Positions 47,626 through 55,197 of a stretch of 64,000 nucleotides of DNA are shown in pieces. The number at the start of each line of letters is the position of its first letter. The stretch's first letter is position 1. Position numbers and translations under genes: made by a program. The stretch comes from Streptantibioticus parmotrematis (GTDB taxonomy: Bacteria > Actinomycetota > Actinomycetes > Streptomycetales > Streptomycetaceae): assembly GCF_019890615.1 (NCBI RefSeq), contig NZ_JAINVZ010000006.1:240475-304474 (forward strand). Reading direction: 5' to 3'. The notes beneath the pieces are model-generated. The model was not told the origin of the DNA. It worked only from the letters and a program-made list of their open reading frames with translations, and searched no databases.

Positions 47626-49581
47626 GTGCGAGACCACCCCTTTCGCGGCAGACGCAACCGTCGCCGCTCCCGCCCCGCCCGCCTCGTCGGCACCCTGCTG
47701 GCCGCGACCGCCCTGGTCGCCGCCGCCGTGCCGGCCGCCACCGCGAGCCCGGCGGGCGCCCACACCACCGCGTCGCCCCCGTACCTCGACCCACGGCTGC
47801 CGGTGCAGACGCGGGTCGACGACCTGCTCGGGCGGATGACGCTCCAGGAGAAGATCGGCCAGATGACGCAGGCCGAGCGGTCGGCGGTCACCTCCGACCC
47901 GACGCAGATCACCGGCCTCGGCCTGGGCTCGGTCCTGTCCGGCGGCGGCTCCACGCCGACCCCCAACACCCCGTCCGCCTGGGCCGACATGGTGGACGGC
48001 TTCCAGAAGCAGGCACTCGCCACCCGGCTGCACATCCCGCTGCTGTACGGCATCGACTCCGTGCACGGCGACAACAACCTGCTGGGCGCCACGATCTTCC
48101 CGCAGAACATCGGCATGGGCGCGACCCGCGACCCGGCGCTGGTGCGCGAGGAGGAGCACGTCACCGCCACCGAGACCCGGGCGACCGGACCCCAGTGGGT
48201 CTTCGCCGCCTGCGACTGCGTGGTGCGCGACGACCGCTGGGGGCGCACCTACGAGAGCTTCGGCGAGGACCCCAAGCTCGTTGAAGAGATGGAGACGTCG
48301 ATCGACGGTTTCCAGGGCACGTCACCGGGCGACCTGGCCCGTCCCGACCACGTCCTGGCCACCTCCAAGCACTTCGCGGGCGACGGCGACACCGCCTACG
48401 GCTCCTCCACCACGGGCACGTACACGCTCGACCAGGGCGTCGACATCACCGACTGGTCGCACTTCAGCCGGATCGACCTGGCGCCGTACGTCACCGCCGT
48501 CCAGGACCACCACGTCGGCGCCATCATGCCCTCGTACTCCAGCGTCGACTGGACCGAGGACGGCGTGGGCAACCCGGTCAAGATGAGCGCCAACAAGCAA
48601 CTGCTGACGAACGTGCTCAAGGAGAAGATCGGCTTCAAGGGCTTCCTGATCAGCGACTGGCAGGCCATCGAGCAACTGCCCGGCGACTACGCGACCCAGG
48701 TGCGCACCGCCGTCAACGCCGGGCTTGACATGTTCATGGAGCCGTACAACGCGGCCCAGTTCGAGCAGACGCTGATCTCCGAGGTGCAGGCCGGACGCGT
48801 TCCGATGTCACGCATCGACGACGCCGTCAGCCGCATCCTGCGCGCCAAGTTCGAACTCGGCCTCTTCGAGCACCCCTACACCGACCGCCGCAACATCGGC
48901 ACCATCGGCTCGCCCGCCCACCGCGCGGTCGCCCGCCGGGCCGCCGCCGAGTCGCAGGTGCTGCTGAAGAACGCCGACCACGCCCTGCCGCTCAAGCCCT
49001 CGCAGAAGATCTACGTGGCGGGCGGCAACGCCGACGACATCGGCAACCAGGCGGGCGGCTGGACGCTGACCTGGCAGGGCTCGTCCGGCGACACCATCCC
49101 CGGCACCACGATCCTCAAGGGCATCGAGCAGGACGACCCGAACGTCACCTTCAGCGAGGACGCCTCGAAGCCCATGAACGGCTACGACGTCGGCGTGGTC
49201 GTGATCGGCGAGACGCCCTACGCGGAAGGCGTCGGCGACGTCGGCAACGGCCACACGCTGGACCTGTCCGCCACCGACCAGGCCACCGTCGACAAGGTCT
49301 GCGGCGCCATCAGGACCTGCGTGGTGCTCGACGTTGCGGGCCGCCCGCAGATCATCACCGGTGAACTGCCCAAGACCGACGCCTTCGTGGCGTCCTGGCT
49401 GCCCGGCAGCGAGGGCGAGGGCGTCGCCGACGTGCTCTTCGGCAAGCGGCCCTTCACCGGCAAGCTCCCGGTGAGCTGGCCGCGCAGCGAGTCCCAGGAG
49501 CCGATCAACGTCGGTGACCCGCACTACGACCCGCTCTTCCCGTACGGCTACGGCCTGACCACCCGCGCCGTCAGTCACTGA
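47626..49581 (+). CDS. Secreted GH3 beta-glucosidase (exo-1,3/1,4-beta-glucanase type)
   Basis: A 651-residue exported glycosidase. A basic n-region with several Arg and a hydrophobic stretch ('LVGTLLAATALVAAAVPAATASPAGAH', about 22-48) form a signal peptide. The GH3 N-domain has 'RVDDLLGRMTLQEKIGQMTQ', 'GIDSVHGDNNL', 'DDRWGRTYESFGEDPKLV', 'TSKHFAGDGDT' and 'GFLISDWQAI' with the nucleophile Asp. The C-domain contributes 'GETPYAEGVGD' with the likely acid/base Glu and 'GSEGEGVADVLFG'. The start is GTG 47626, with GGAGG five to eight nucleotides upstream. It is flanked by strong terminators on both sides. Confidence 0.9.
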   Translation: MRDHPFRGRRNRRRSRPARLVGTLLAATALVAAAVPAATASPAGAHTTASPPYLDPRLPVQTRVDDLLGRMTLQEKIGQMTQAERSAVTSDPTQITGLGLGSVLSGGGSTPTPNTPSAWADMVDGFQKQALATRLHIPLLYGIDSVHGDNNLLGATIFPQNIGMGATRDPALVREEEHVTATETRATGPQWVFAACDCVVRDDRWGRTYESFGEDPKLVEEMETSIDGFQGTSPGDLARPDHVLATSKHFAGDGDTAYGSSTTGTYTLDQGVDITDWSHFSRIDLAPYVTAVQDHHVGAIMPSYSSVDWTEDGVGNPVKMSANKQLLTNVLKEKIGFKGFLISDWQAIEQLPGDYATQVRTAVNAGLDMFMEPYNAAQFEQTLISEVQAGRVPMSRIDDAVSRILRAKFELGLFEHPYTDRRNIGTIGSPAHRAVARRAAAESQVLLKNADHALPLKPSQKIYVAGGNADDIGNQAGGWTLTWQGSSGDTIPGTTILKGIEQDDPNVTFSEDASKPMNGYDVGVVVIGETPYAEGVGDVGNGHTLDLSATDQATVDKVCGAIRTCVVLDVAGRPQIITGELPKTDAFVASWLPGSEGEGVADVLFGKRPFTGKLPVSWPRSESQEPINVGDPHYDPLFPYGYGLTTRAVSH

Positions 49582-49590
49582 GCGCACACC

Positions 49591-49630
49591 TGGGGTGATG
49601 CGGACCCGCGCACGGGAACGCATCACCCCA
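49591..49630. terminator. GH3 terminator, first hairpin
   Basis: A perfect 12-bp inverted repeat (TGGGGTGATGCG and its complement, 49591-49602 and 49619-49630), 10 nt after the GH3 stop. Confidence 0.9.
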
Positions 49631-49639
49631 AAGCCGCAC

Positions 49640-49668
49640 CGAACGCCCGGGCCACGCCCGGGCGTTCG
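49640..49668. terminator. GH3 terminator, second hairpin
   Basis: A perfect 13-bp inverted repeat with a three-base CAC loop (arms 49640-49652 and 49656-49668), immediately after the first hairpin. Confidence 0.9.
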
Positions 49669-49830
49669 CCGTCCGGCGGCCAGGTCGTTATGCAACCGCT
49701 TCCTGAGGCAGGGAAGTTGGCCCGGACAACGTTGTAGGGTTCCTCGCTGTACCGAGTTGCCGTACTGACCTGCTGTACGCCCTGCGGTCCGACGACCTGG
49801 GGATCCGTTGTGGGACGGGAGAAGAGATCG

Positions 49831-50436
49831 ATGGCCTTCGGGCGCTCTGACCGGCGGCGCGCGGCCGCCGAGGAGCCGGTCGCGCTCAAGATGCTGGTGG
49901 CCGGCGGCTTCGGCGTCGGCAAGACCACCCTGGTGGGCGCGGTCAGCGAGATCCGGCCGCTGCGCACCGAGGAGTCGTTGACCGAGGCCGGACGCCCGGT
50001 CGACGACCTCGCGGGCGTGGAGGGCAAGAGCACCACCACCGTCGCGATGGACTTCGGCCGCATCACCCTCCGCGACGACCTGGTGCTCTACCTCTTCGGG
50101 ACGCCGGGGCAGGACCGCTTCTGGTTCCTGTGGGACGAACTCGCGCAAGGAGCGCTGGGTGCCGTCGTGCTCGCCGACACCCGGCGGCTGGAGGACTGCT
50201 TCGCCGCCGTGGACTACTTCGAGCGGCGCGGCATCTCCTTCGCCATAGCCGTCAACTGCTTCGACGGCGCGCAGATGCACCCGGTGGAGACCGTGCGCGA
50301 CGCGCTCGACCTCGACCCGCACGTGCCGCTGCTGATGTGCGACGCCCGGGACCGCGAGTCGGTCAAGGAAGTGCTGATCGCGGTCGTCTCGCACGCCATG
50401 GAACGCTCGACGGCCACGGCTCCGGCCGCTTCCTGA
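49831..50436 (+). CDS. cvnD: Conservon Ras-like GTP-binding protein (CvnD), detached from cvnABC
   Basis: A 201-residue small GTPase: P-loop 'VAGGFGVGKTTLVGAV', switch region 'GVEGKSTTTVAMDFGRITL', 'LYLFGTPGQDRFWFLWDELAQGALGAVVLADTRRLEDCFAAVDYFE', 'AVNCFDG' (an N-x-x-D-like base-recognition loop) and 'HVPLLMCDARDRESVKEVL'. This is the standard CvnD pattern. The ATG at 49831 has a GGGAGAAGAG site; GTG 49810, in frame, is an alternative. The gene is separated from cvnC by the GH3 unit and two strong terminators, so it must have its own promoter. Confidence 0.95.
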   Translation: MAFGRSDRRRAAAEEPVALKMLVAGGFGVGKTTLVGAVSEIRPLRTEESLTEAGRPVDDLAGVEGKSTTTVAMDFGRITLRDDLVLYLFGTPGQDRFWFLWDELAQGALGAVVLADTRRLEDCFAAVDYFERRGISFAIAVNCFDGAQMHPVETVRDALDLDPHVPLLMCDARDRESVKEVLIAVVSHAMERSTATAPAAS

Positions 50437-50757
50437 GCCGCCGCCGCGCCACGCGGCTCCTATGTCTGACGCACGGTCGCCGTCACGGCGCCGTGCCCTT
50501 ACGGCTTTCGCTCTGAGGGCCAAGCCGGAACGACCTCTCCCACGGACGCCTGCCCGGCCGACTCCTTTTCCGTCGCGGGCGCTTGCCCGGACGTCGTCAC
50601 GCGTACTTCGCGTACTCCGCGTACCCCCTTCCGCCTTGCGCGGTGCCCCACTGCGCCGTTATGTTGTTCTCGAACCGAGAAAGACTCAAAGTGAGAAGAA
50701 CTCGCGGCGAGCGCTCGACCGGTGGTCACCGACAGCGCGCGAAGGGGGCGGAACGCC
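50437..50757. promoter_or_regulatory. Promoter region of the NrtR-VWA-PurA-like operon
   Basis: 321 bp without a gene. A 7-bp hairpin (50435-50459) follows cvnD. Further on, TTCTCGAACCGAGAA (50667-50681) is a perfect inverted repeat with a 3-bp centre, and CTCA-AAG-TGAG (50685-50695) is a second. TTGTTC (50664-50669) and CAAAGT (50687-50692) could be -35 and -10 at 17-bp spacing. Both palindromes would then cover the promoter. NrtR proteins bind palindromes near their own genes, so autoregulation is plausible. Confidence 0.55.
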
Positions 50758-51657
50758 ATGGACGGACGGCATGCCGGGCACACCGAGGCGGAGTTCCTGG
50801 CCGCCTACGATCCCCGCGCCTTCGACCCGATCGCGGTGACCGTGGACATCGTCGTCCTGACGCTCCGTCAAGAAGTCCTGCACGTACTGCTGGTGCGACG
50901 CGGAGGTCAGCCCTTCGAGGGGCGCTGGGCGCTGCCCGGCGGGTTCGTCCAGGCGGGGCGCGAGTCGCTCGCCGAGGCGGCGGCCCGGGAACTCGCCGAG
51001 GAGACCGGCCTGCGCGACGCGGGCGGACTGGACCGGGTCCACCTCGAACAACTCGGCTCCTACGGCCACCCCGACCGCGACCCGCGCATGCACGTGGTCT
51101 CGGTCGCCTACCTCGCCTTCGCGCCCGATCTGCCGGACGCCACGGCGGGCGGAGACGCGGCGGGCGCCGCGTGGGTGCCGGTGGAGCGCTTCGACCCGGA
51201 CGCGGCACGACCGCGTCCGCACGCCGGGGACGGGAGGAACGGGGCCCACGGGGGTGGTCCCGTCCGCCCGTCCCCGGTGACCACCGACCCGGACGCGAAC
51301 GCGCCCGGCTCCGAGGACGACGCCCTCGCCTTCGACCACGCCACGATCCTCGCCGACGGCCTCGACCGCGCCCGCGCCAAGATCGAGTACACCCCGCTGG
51401 CCACCGCGTTCCTCGGCGAGGAGTTCACCGTCGGCCAACTGCGCGGCGTCTACGAGGCGGTCTGGGGCCGCTCGCTGCACGCCGGGAACTTCCACCGCAA
51501 GGTGCTGTCGGTCCCCGGCTTCGTGGAGTCGACCGGCGGCACCGCCTCCCGCCCCGGCGCCCGCGGCGGCCCGCGCGCCCGCCTCTACCGCGCCGGCGAC
51601 GCCCGCCTGCTGCACCCCGCGCTGCTGCGGCCGGAACGTGAGGACGACGTGCGATGA
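50758..51657 (+). CDS. NrtR-type NUDIX/winged-helix transcriptional regulator
   Basis: A 299-residue protein. An N-terminal NUDIX domain ('FDPIAVTVDIVVLTLRQEVLHVLLVRRGGQPFEGRWALPGGFV..GRESLAEAAARELAEETGL') has a box with one extra residue before the first Glu, as seen in non-catalytic members. A low-complexity insert (about 145-185) precedes the NrtR-specific 'RARAKIEYTPLATAFLGEEFTVGQLRGVYEAVWGRSLHAGNFHRKVL' winged helix. NrtR proteins use the NUDIX domain to bind ADP-ribose or related NAD intermediates and repress NAD genes. The start is ATG 50758, with GAAGGGGGCGG upstream. The stop overlaps the next ATG. Confidence 0.85.
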   Translation: MDGRHAGHTEAEFLAAYDPRAFDPIAVTVDIVVLTLRQEVLHVLLVRRGGQPFEGRWALPGGFVQAGRESLAEAAARELAEETGLRDAGGLDRVHLEQLGSYGHPDRDPRMHVVSVAYLAFAPDLPDATAGGDAAGAAWVPVERFDPDAARPRPHAGDGRNGAHGGGPVRPSPVTTDPDANAPGSEDDALAFDHATILADGLDRARAKIEYTPLATAFLGEEFTVGQLRGVYEAVWGRSLHAGNFHRKVLSVPGFVESTGGTASRPGARGGPRARLYRAGDARLLHPALLRPEREDDVR

Positions 51658-52664
51658 CCACCGCGTTCACCACCGCGTCCACCCTCGCGTTCGACGAGGC
51701 GCTGGCCGCCCTGGCCGCACTCGGCGCCGGCGAACCCGCGTCCGACCGTGAATTCCGTTGCCTGGCCCGCGCGTTGCACCCCGACGCCGCGCCGCCCGGC
51801 CGCCACGGCGAGGCCACCGCCGCCTTCGCCCGGCTGACCGCGGCACGGCGACGACACCGCCCGGTGCTCACGACCGGCCGCCACGGCTACACCCTCGGCG
51901 CGACGTTCACCACCGGCGACCTGACGACGCTGCGCCACGCCACGTACGACGACGAGGGCACGTCGTGCGAGGTACTGCTGAAGATCCCGCTCGACCCGGC
52001 CGACAACGACCTGACACACCGCGAGGCCCGCGCCCTGACGACGCTGGCCACCACCGCGGACCCACGCCACCGCGCCTACGCGCCCACCCTCGTCGAGTCC
52101 TTCCGGCACCGCGACGAGGGCGGCACCGAACGCCGCGTCAACGTCCTGCGGCCGCTCACCGGATTCCGCACGCTGGCCGAGGTCGAGGCCGCGTACCCCG
52201 GCGGCGTCGACCCCCGGGACGCCGCGTGGATGTGGCGGCGCCTGCTGGTGGCACTGGGATGGGCACACCGCGCGGGCCTGGTGCACGGCGCCGTCCTGCC
52301 CGAACACGTCCTGATCCATCCCGAGCGGCACGGGCTCGTGCTGGTCGACTGGTGCTACGCGACCGCCGTCGGCGAGACCGTGCCCGCGCTGGTCTCCCGC
52401 CACCGCGACCTGTATCCGCCGGAGGTCCCCGGCCGCCGCCCGGCCACGCCCGCCACCGACCTCCACCTCGCCTCGACCTGCGTCGCCCGCCTGATGCGCG
52501 ACCTGGCACCGCGCCCGATGCGCGCGTTTCTGCGCGGCTGCCTGCTGCCCGCCGAGGCCCGCCGCCCGCACGACGCGTGGCGCCTGCTCGCCGAACTCGA
52601 CGACCTGCTCGACCGCCTCTACGGCCCGCGCGTCTTCCGGCCCTTCCACCTGCCGGCCGCCTGA
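51654..52664 (+). CDS. J-domain-like / pseudokinase protein
   Basis: A 336-residue protein. The N-terminal 70 residues contain 'REFRCLARALHPDAAPPGRHGEATAAFARLTAARRR', with the HPD tripeptide of DnaJ domains at 42-44. A kinase-like fold follows: Lys110 in 'CEVLLKIPLDP', Glu124 in 'THREARAL', a catalytic-loop position reading 'HRAGLVHGAVLPEHVLIHP' and a metal-loop position 'LVLVDWCYA' with Asp232. The catalytic-loop Asp (HRD) is replaced, so phosphotransfer is doubtful. It probably acts as a chaperone-linked adaptor or nucleotide sensor, by inference. It overlaps the upstream stop (ATGA). Confidence 0.7.
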   Translation: MTTAFTTASTLAFDEALAALAALGAGEPASDREFRCLARALHPDAAPPGRHGEATAAFARLTAARRRHRPVLTTGRHGYTLGATFTTGDLTTLRHATYDDEGTSCEVLLKIPLDPADNDLTHREARALTTLATTADPRHRAYAPTLVESFRHRDEGGTERRVNVLRPLTGFRTLAEVEAAYPGGVDPRDAAWMWRRLLVALGWAHRAGLVHGAVLPEHVLIHPERHGLVLVDWCYATAVGETVPALVSRHRDLYPPEVPGRRPATPATDLHLASTCVARLMRDLAPRPMRAFLRGCLLPAEARRPHDAWRLLAELDDLLDRLYGPRVFRPFHLPAA

Positions 52665-52672
52665 GCGGACAC

Positions 52673-52718
52673 GTACAAAACCACACGCGTACAAAACCAC
52701 ACAGGTACAACACCACAC
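52673..52718. repeat. Three tandem 16-bp repeats before the VWA gene
   Basis: GTACAAAACCACAC occurs at 52673-52686, 52689-52702 and 52705-52718 (the last as GTACAACACCACAC), a strict 16-bp period. It is strikingly A/C-rich against the surrounding GC-rich DNA and lies in the only sizeable gap (110 bp) of the operon. Confidence 0.85.
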
Positions 52719-52774
52719 ACCTACGGCAGCCACACACGAACGCCTGCCGATCACCGACTTCAAGGGGGAACACC

Positions 52775-53773
52775 ATGGGCAGCGGACGCTGGTCCACCGA
52801 TGTCTACGACGCCGCCGAGCGCTACCGCAGCGCCTCCGGCACCGGCGCCTTCGCCTACAGCGATCGCGTCACCACGTCCTCGTCGCGCGCCAGTTGGGCC
52901 GCGCACCCGTCGCTCGACCCGAACGGCCTGACCGTCCGCGAGAGCCGCGACTCGGCCGAGCACCCCGCCTCGCTCGCCATCGCCGTGCTGTTCGACGTGA
53001 CCGGTTCGATGCGCCAGGTGCCGCAGGTCCTCCAGACCAAACTGCCGGAACTCTTCGGCCTGTTGCTGCGCAAGGGCTACGCCGAGCACCCGCAGATCCT
53101 CTTCGGCGCGGTCGGCGACGCCACCTGCGACCGGGTCCCGCTCCAGCTCGGCCAGTTCGAGTCCGACAACCGCATGGACGACGACCTCGGCAACATCCTG
53201 CTGGAGGGCGGTGGCGGCGGGCAGATGAGCGAGTCGTACGAACTCGCCCTGTACACCATGGCCCGCCACACCGCGATCGACTGCCACGCCAAGCGCGGCC
53301 GTCGCGGCTATCTCTTCCTCATCGGCGACGAACTGCCCTACGGCAAGGTCAAGGCACGCGAGGTACGTGAGGTCATCGGCGACGACCTGCGCGAGGACAT
53401 CCCGCTCCCGCGTATCGTCGCCGAACTCCAGCGCACCTTCGACGTCTACTACATCCTGCCCGCCGGGTCCTCCTACGCGGGCGACGCCAGGGTGCTCGAC
53501 ACCTGGCGCAAGCTGCTCGGCCAGAACGTCATCGAACTCGACGACCTCGACGCCGTCTGCGAGACCATCGCGCTCACCGTCGGCCTGGGCGAAGAAGCCA
53601 TCGATCTGCGGGCAGGACTCGACGACCTCACCGACGTCGGCTCGTCGGCCGCCCCGGCCGTGGGCCGCGCCCTCGCCCCGCTGCACCGCGACCGCGGCAC
53701 CGTCGCACGCGGCGGAGCGCCCCTGGTCGACCCGGCCGCCGGGACCGCGGCGGGCGGGACGACCCGGCTGTGA
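52775..53773 (+). CDS. VWA domain-containing protein
   Basis: A 332-residue protein with a von Willebrand factor A domain. The metal-ion site motif 'AVLFDVTGSM' has Asp74, Thr76 and Ser78, and 'GAVGDATCDRVPLQLGQFESDNRMDDDLGNILLEGGGGGQMSESYELALY' and 'YLFLIGDELPYG' follow. VWA domains bind protein partners in a Mg-dependent way; many bacterial VWA proteins work with ATPases or cofactor-insertion complexes. No membrane segment is present, so it is cytosolic. The start is ATG 52775, with an AAGGGGGAA site. A tandem-repeat array precedes it. The stop overlaps the next gene (GTGA). Confidence 0.85.
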   Translation: MGSGRWSTDVYDAAERYRSASGTGAFAYSDRVTTSSSRASWAAHPSLDPNGLTVRESRDSAEHPASLAIAVLFDVTGSMRQVPQVLQTKLPELFGLLLRKGYAEHPQILFGAVGDATCDRVPLQLGQFESDNRMDDDLGNILLEGGGGGQMSESYELALYTMARHTAIDCHAKRGRRGYLFLIGDELPYGKVKAREVREVIGDDLREDIPLPRIVAELQRTFDVYYILPAGSSYAGDARVLDTWRKLLGQNVIELDDLDAVCETIALTVGLGEEAIDLRAGLDDLTDVGSSAAPAVGRALAPLHRDRGTVARGGAPLVDPAAGTAAGGTTRL

Positions 53774-55197
53774 ACGACCTCGCCGCGGACCACACCATCG
53801 TGGTCGACCTCGGCTTCGGCGACGCCGGCAAGGGCACCGTCGTGGACCGGCTGACCGCCCCGGCCGAGGGCGCGAGGCCGGTCCGCGCGGTGGTCCGCTT
53901 CAACGGCGGCGCCCAGGCCGCGCACAACGTCGTCACCGACGGCGGCCGCCACCACACCTTCGCGCAGTTCGGCTCCGGCACCCTCAACGGCGTTCCCACC
54001 CACCTGTCGCGCTTCGTCCTGGTCGACCCGCTGGCGCTGACCACCGAGGCCGACCACCTCACCGCCCTCGGCGTGCCCGACCCGTACACCCTGCTCACCG
54101 TGGACCGCGCGGCCCTGATCACCACCCCGTACCACGCCGCCGCGGGCAGGCAGCGCGAACGGGCCCGGGGCGCCGAACGCCACGGCTCGTGCGGCATGGG
54201 CATCGGCGAGACCGCCGCCTACGCCCTCGCCCACCCCGCCGACGCGCCGACCGCGGGCGACTGCGCCTCCCGGCCCCGGTTGCTGCGTCAACTCACGCTG
54301 CTGCGCGACCGGTTGACCGACGAACTCGGCCCTCTGGACGCACCCCCGGTCGAGACCTGCGCCGCAGCGTTCGCCGCCTTCGCCCGCACCGTGGACCTCG
54401 TGGACGACACGTGGCTGCCCGGCATGCTGCGCGAGGGACCGGTCGTCCTCGAAGGCGCCCAGGGCGTCCTGCTCGACGAATGGCACGGCTTCCACCCCTA
54501 CACCACGTGGTCCACGACCACCTTCGCCAACGCCGAGACGCTCCTCGCCGAAGCGGGCGCCCCGGCGTCCGCCACACGTCTCGGCGTCGTGCGCACCCAC
54601 ACCACCCGGCACGGCCCCGGCCCCCTCGTCACCGAGGACGCCGGCCTGTCCGCCGCGCTGCCCGAGCCGCACAACGGCCACGGCCGCTGGCAAGGCGCCT
54701 TCCGCACCGGCCACTTCGACGCCGTCGCCCACGCCTACGCCGTCGCCGCCTGCGGTGGCGTGGACGGCCTCGCCGTCACCCACCTCGACGCCCCCGCCCG
54801 CCACCCGGGCCTGCGCATCGCCCGCGCCTACGCGATCGACGGCGCCGTCGTCGACCACCTGCCCCCGGCCCACCCCGGCGACCTGCACCGTCAGGAAGAC
54901 CTCACCCGGCGCCTGCTGCGCGCCCGCCCCGCGGTGTGGGACACCCCGGGGCCCGACCCGCGGGCGTGGACGGCGGCCGTGAGCGAAGCGCTCGGCGCAC
55001 CCGTCGTCCTGGAGTCGCACGGCCCGACCGCCTCCGCCAAGCGCACGCGTCCGCCACAGACCGACCACGCGCGTCCGCCGCAATCCAAGCGCACGCGTCC
55101 GCCGCAGGACGGGCCCACGCGTCCGCTACAGTCCCGAGGATGTCCCACAACGCCCCGTCCGACACACCCGGTGACGCTCACGGCGGGCGCACCGTGA
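53770..55197 (+). CDS. Divergent adenylosuccinate synthetase (PurA) paralogue
   Basis: A 475-residue PurA-fold protein. The P-loop 'LGFGDAGKGTVVDRL' (residues 14-28) replaces PurA's GDEGKGK, keeping Asp18 and Lys21 but changing Glu to Ala. 'GGAQAAH' (46-52) stands where PurA has GGHNAGH, and 'GSCGMGIGE' (139-147) where PurA has G-T-T-G-R-G-I-G-P. 'EGAQGVLLDEWHG', 'TTRHGPGPLVTED' and 'FRTGHFDAVA' are well kept; 'THLD' replaces the usual TKLD. This pattern suggests a ligase using a changed nucleotide substrate. Four 8-residue 'TRPPQ' repeats mark the C-terminus. Start and stop are coupled to both neighbours by GTGA overlaps. Confidence 0.8.
   Translation: MNDLAADHTIVVDLGFGDAGKGTVVDRLTAPAEGARPVRAVVRFNGGAQAAHNVVTDGGRHHTFAQFGSGTLNGVPTHLSRFVLVDPLALTTEADHLTALGVPDPYTLLTVDRAALITTPYHAAAGRQRERARGAERHGSCGMGIGETAAYALAHPADAPTAGDCASRPRLLRQLTLLRDRLTDELGPLDAPPVETCAAAFAAFARTVDLVDDTWLPGMLREGPVVLEGAQGVLLDEWHGFHPYTTWSTTTFANAETLLAEAGAPASATRLGVVRTHTTRHGPGPLVTEDAGLSAALPEPHNGHGRWQGAFRTGHFDAVAHAYAVAACGGVDGLAVTHLDAPARHPGLRIARAYAIDGAVVDHLPPAHPGDLHRQEDLTRRLLRARPAVWDTPGPDPRAWTAAVSEALGAPVVLESHGPTASAKRTRPPQTDHARPPQSKRTRPPQDGPTRPLQSRGCPTTPRPTHPVTLTAGAP
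55047..55124. repeat. Four 24-bp tandem repeats inside the PurA-like gene
   Basis: GCGTCCGC begins at 55047, 55071, 55095 and 55119, a strict 24-bp period in frame, giving the 8-residue repeats TRPPQxxx in the C-terminal tail. The repeats lie just upstream of the final NUDIX start. Confidence 0.85.

Noticed and set aside
47354..49830. GH3 gene as part of an insertion sequence or cassette
   Set aside because: No transposase, terminal inverted repeats or target duplication was seen; only terminator hairpins flank it.
52673..52718. Possible CRISPR or attachment site
   Set aside because: Directly adjoining short repeats without spacers; no cas, integrase or tRNA gene nearby.
55047..55124. Possible CRISPR array
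   Set aside because: The 24-bp repeats are contiguous, without spacers, in frame, and inside a gene.
53770..55197. Housekeeping purA
   Set aside because: Several PurA-invariant motifs are altered and the operon context is not purine synthesis.
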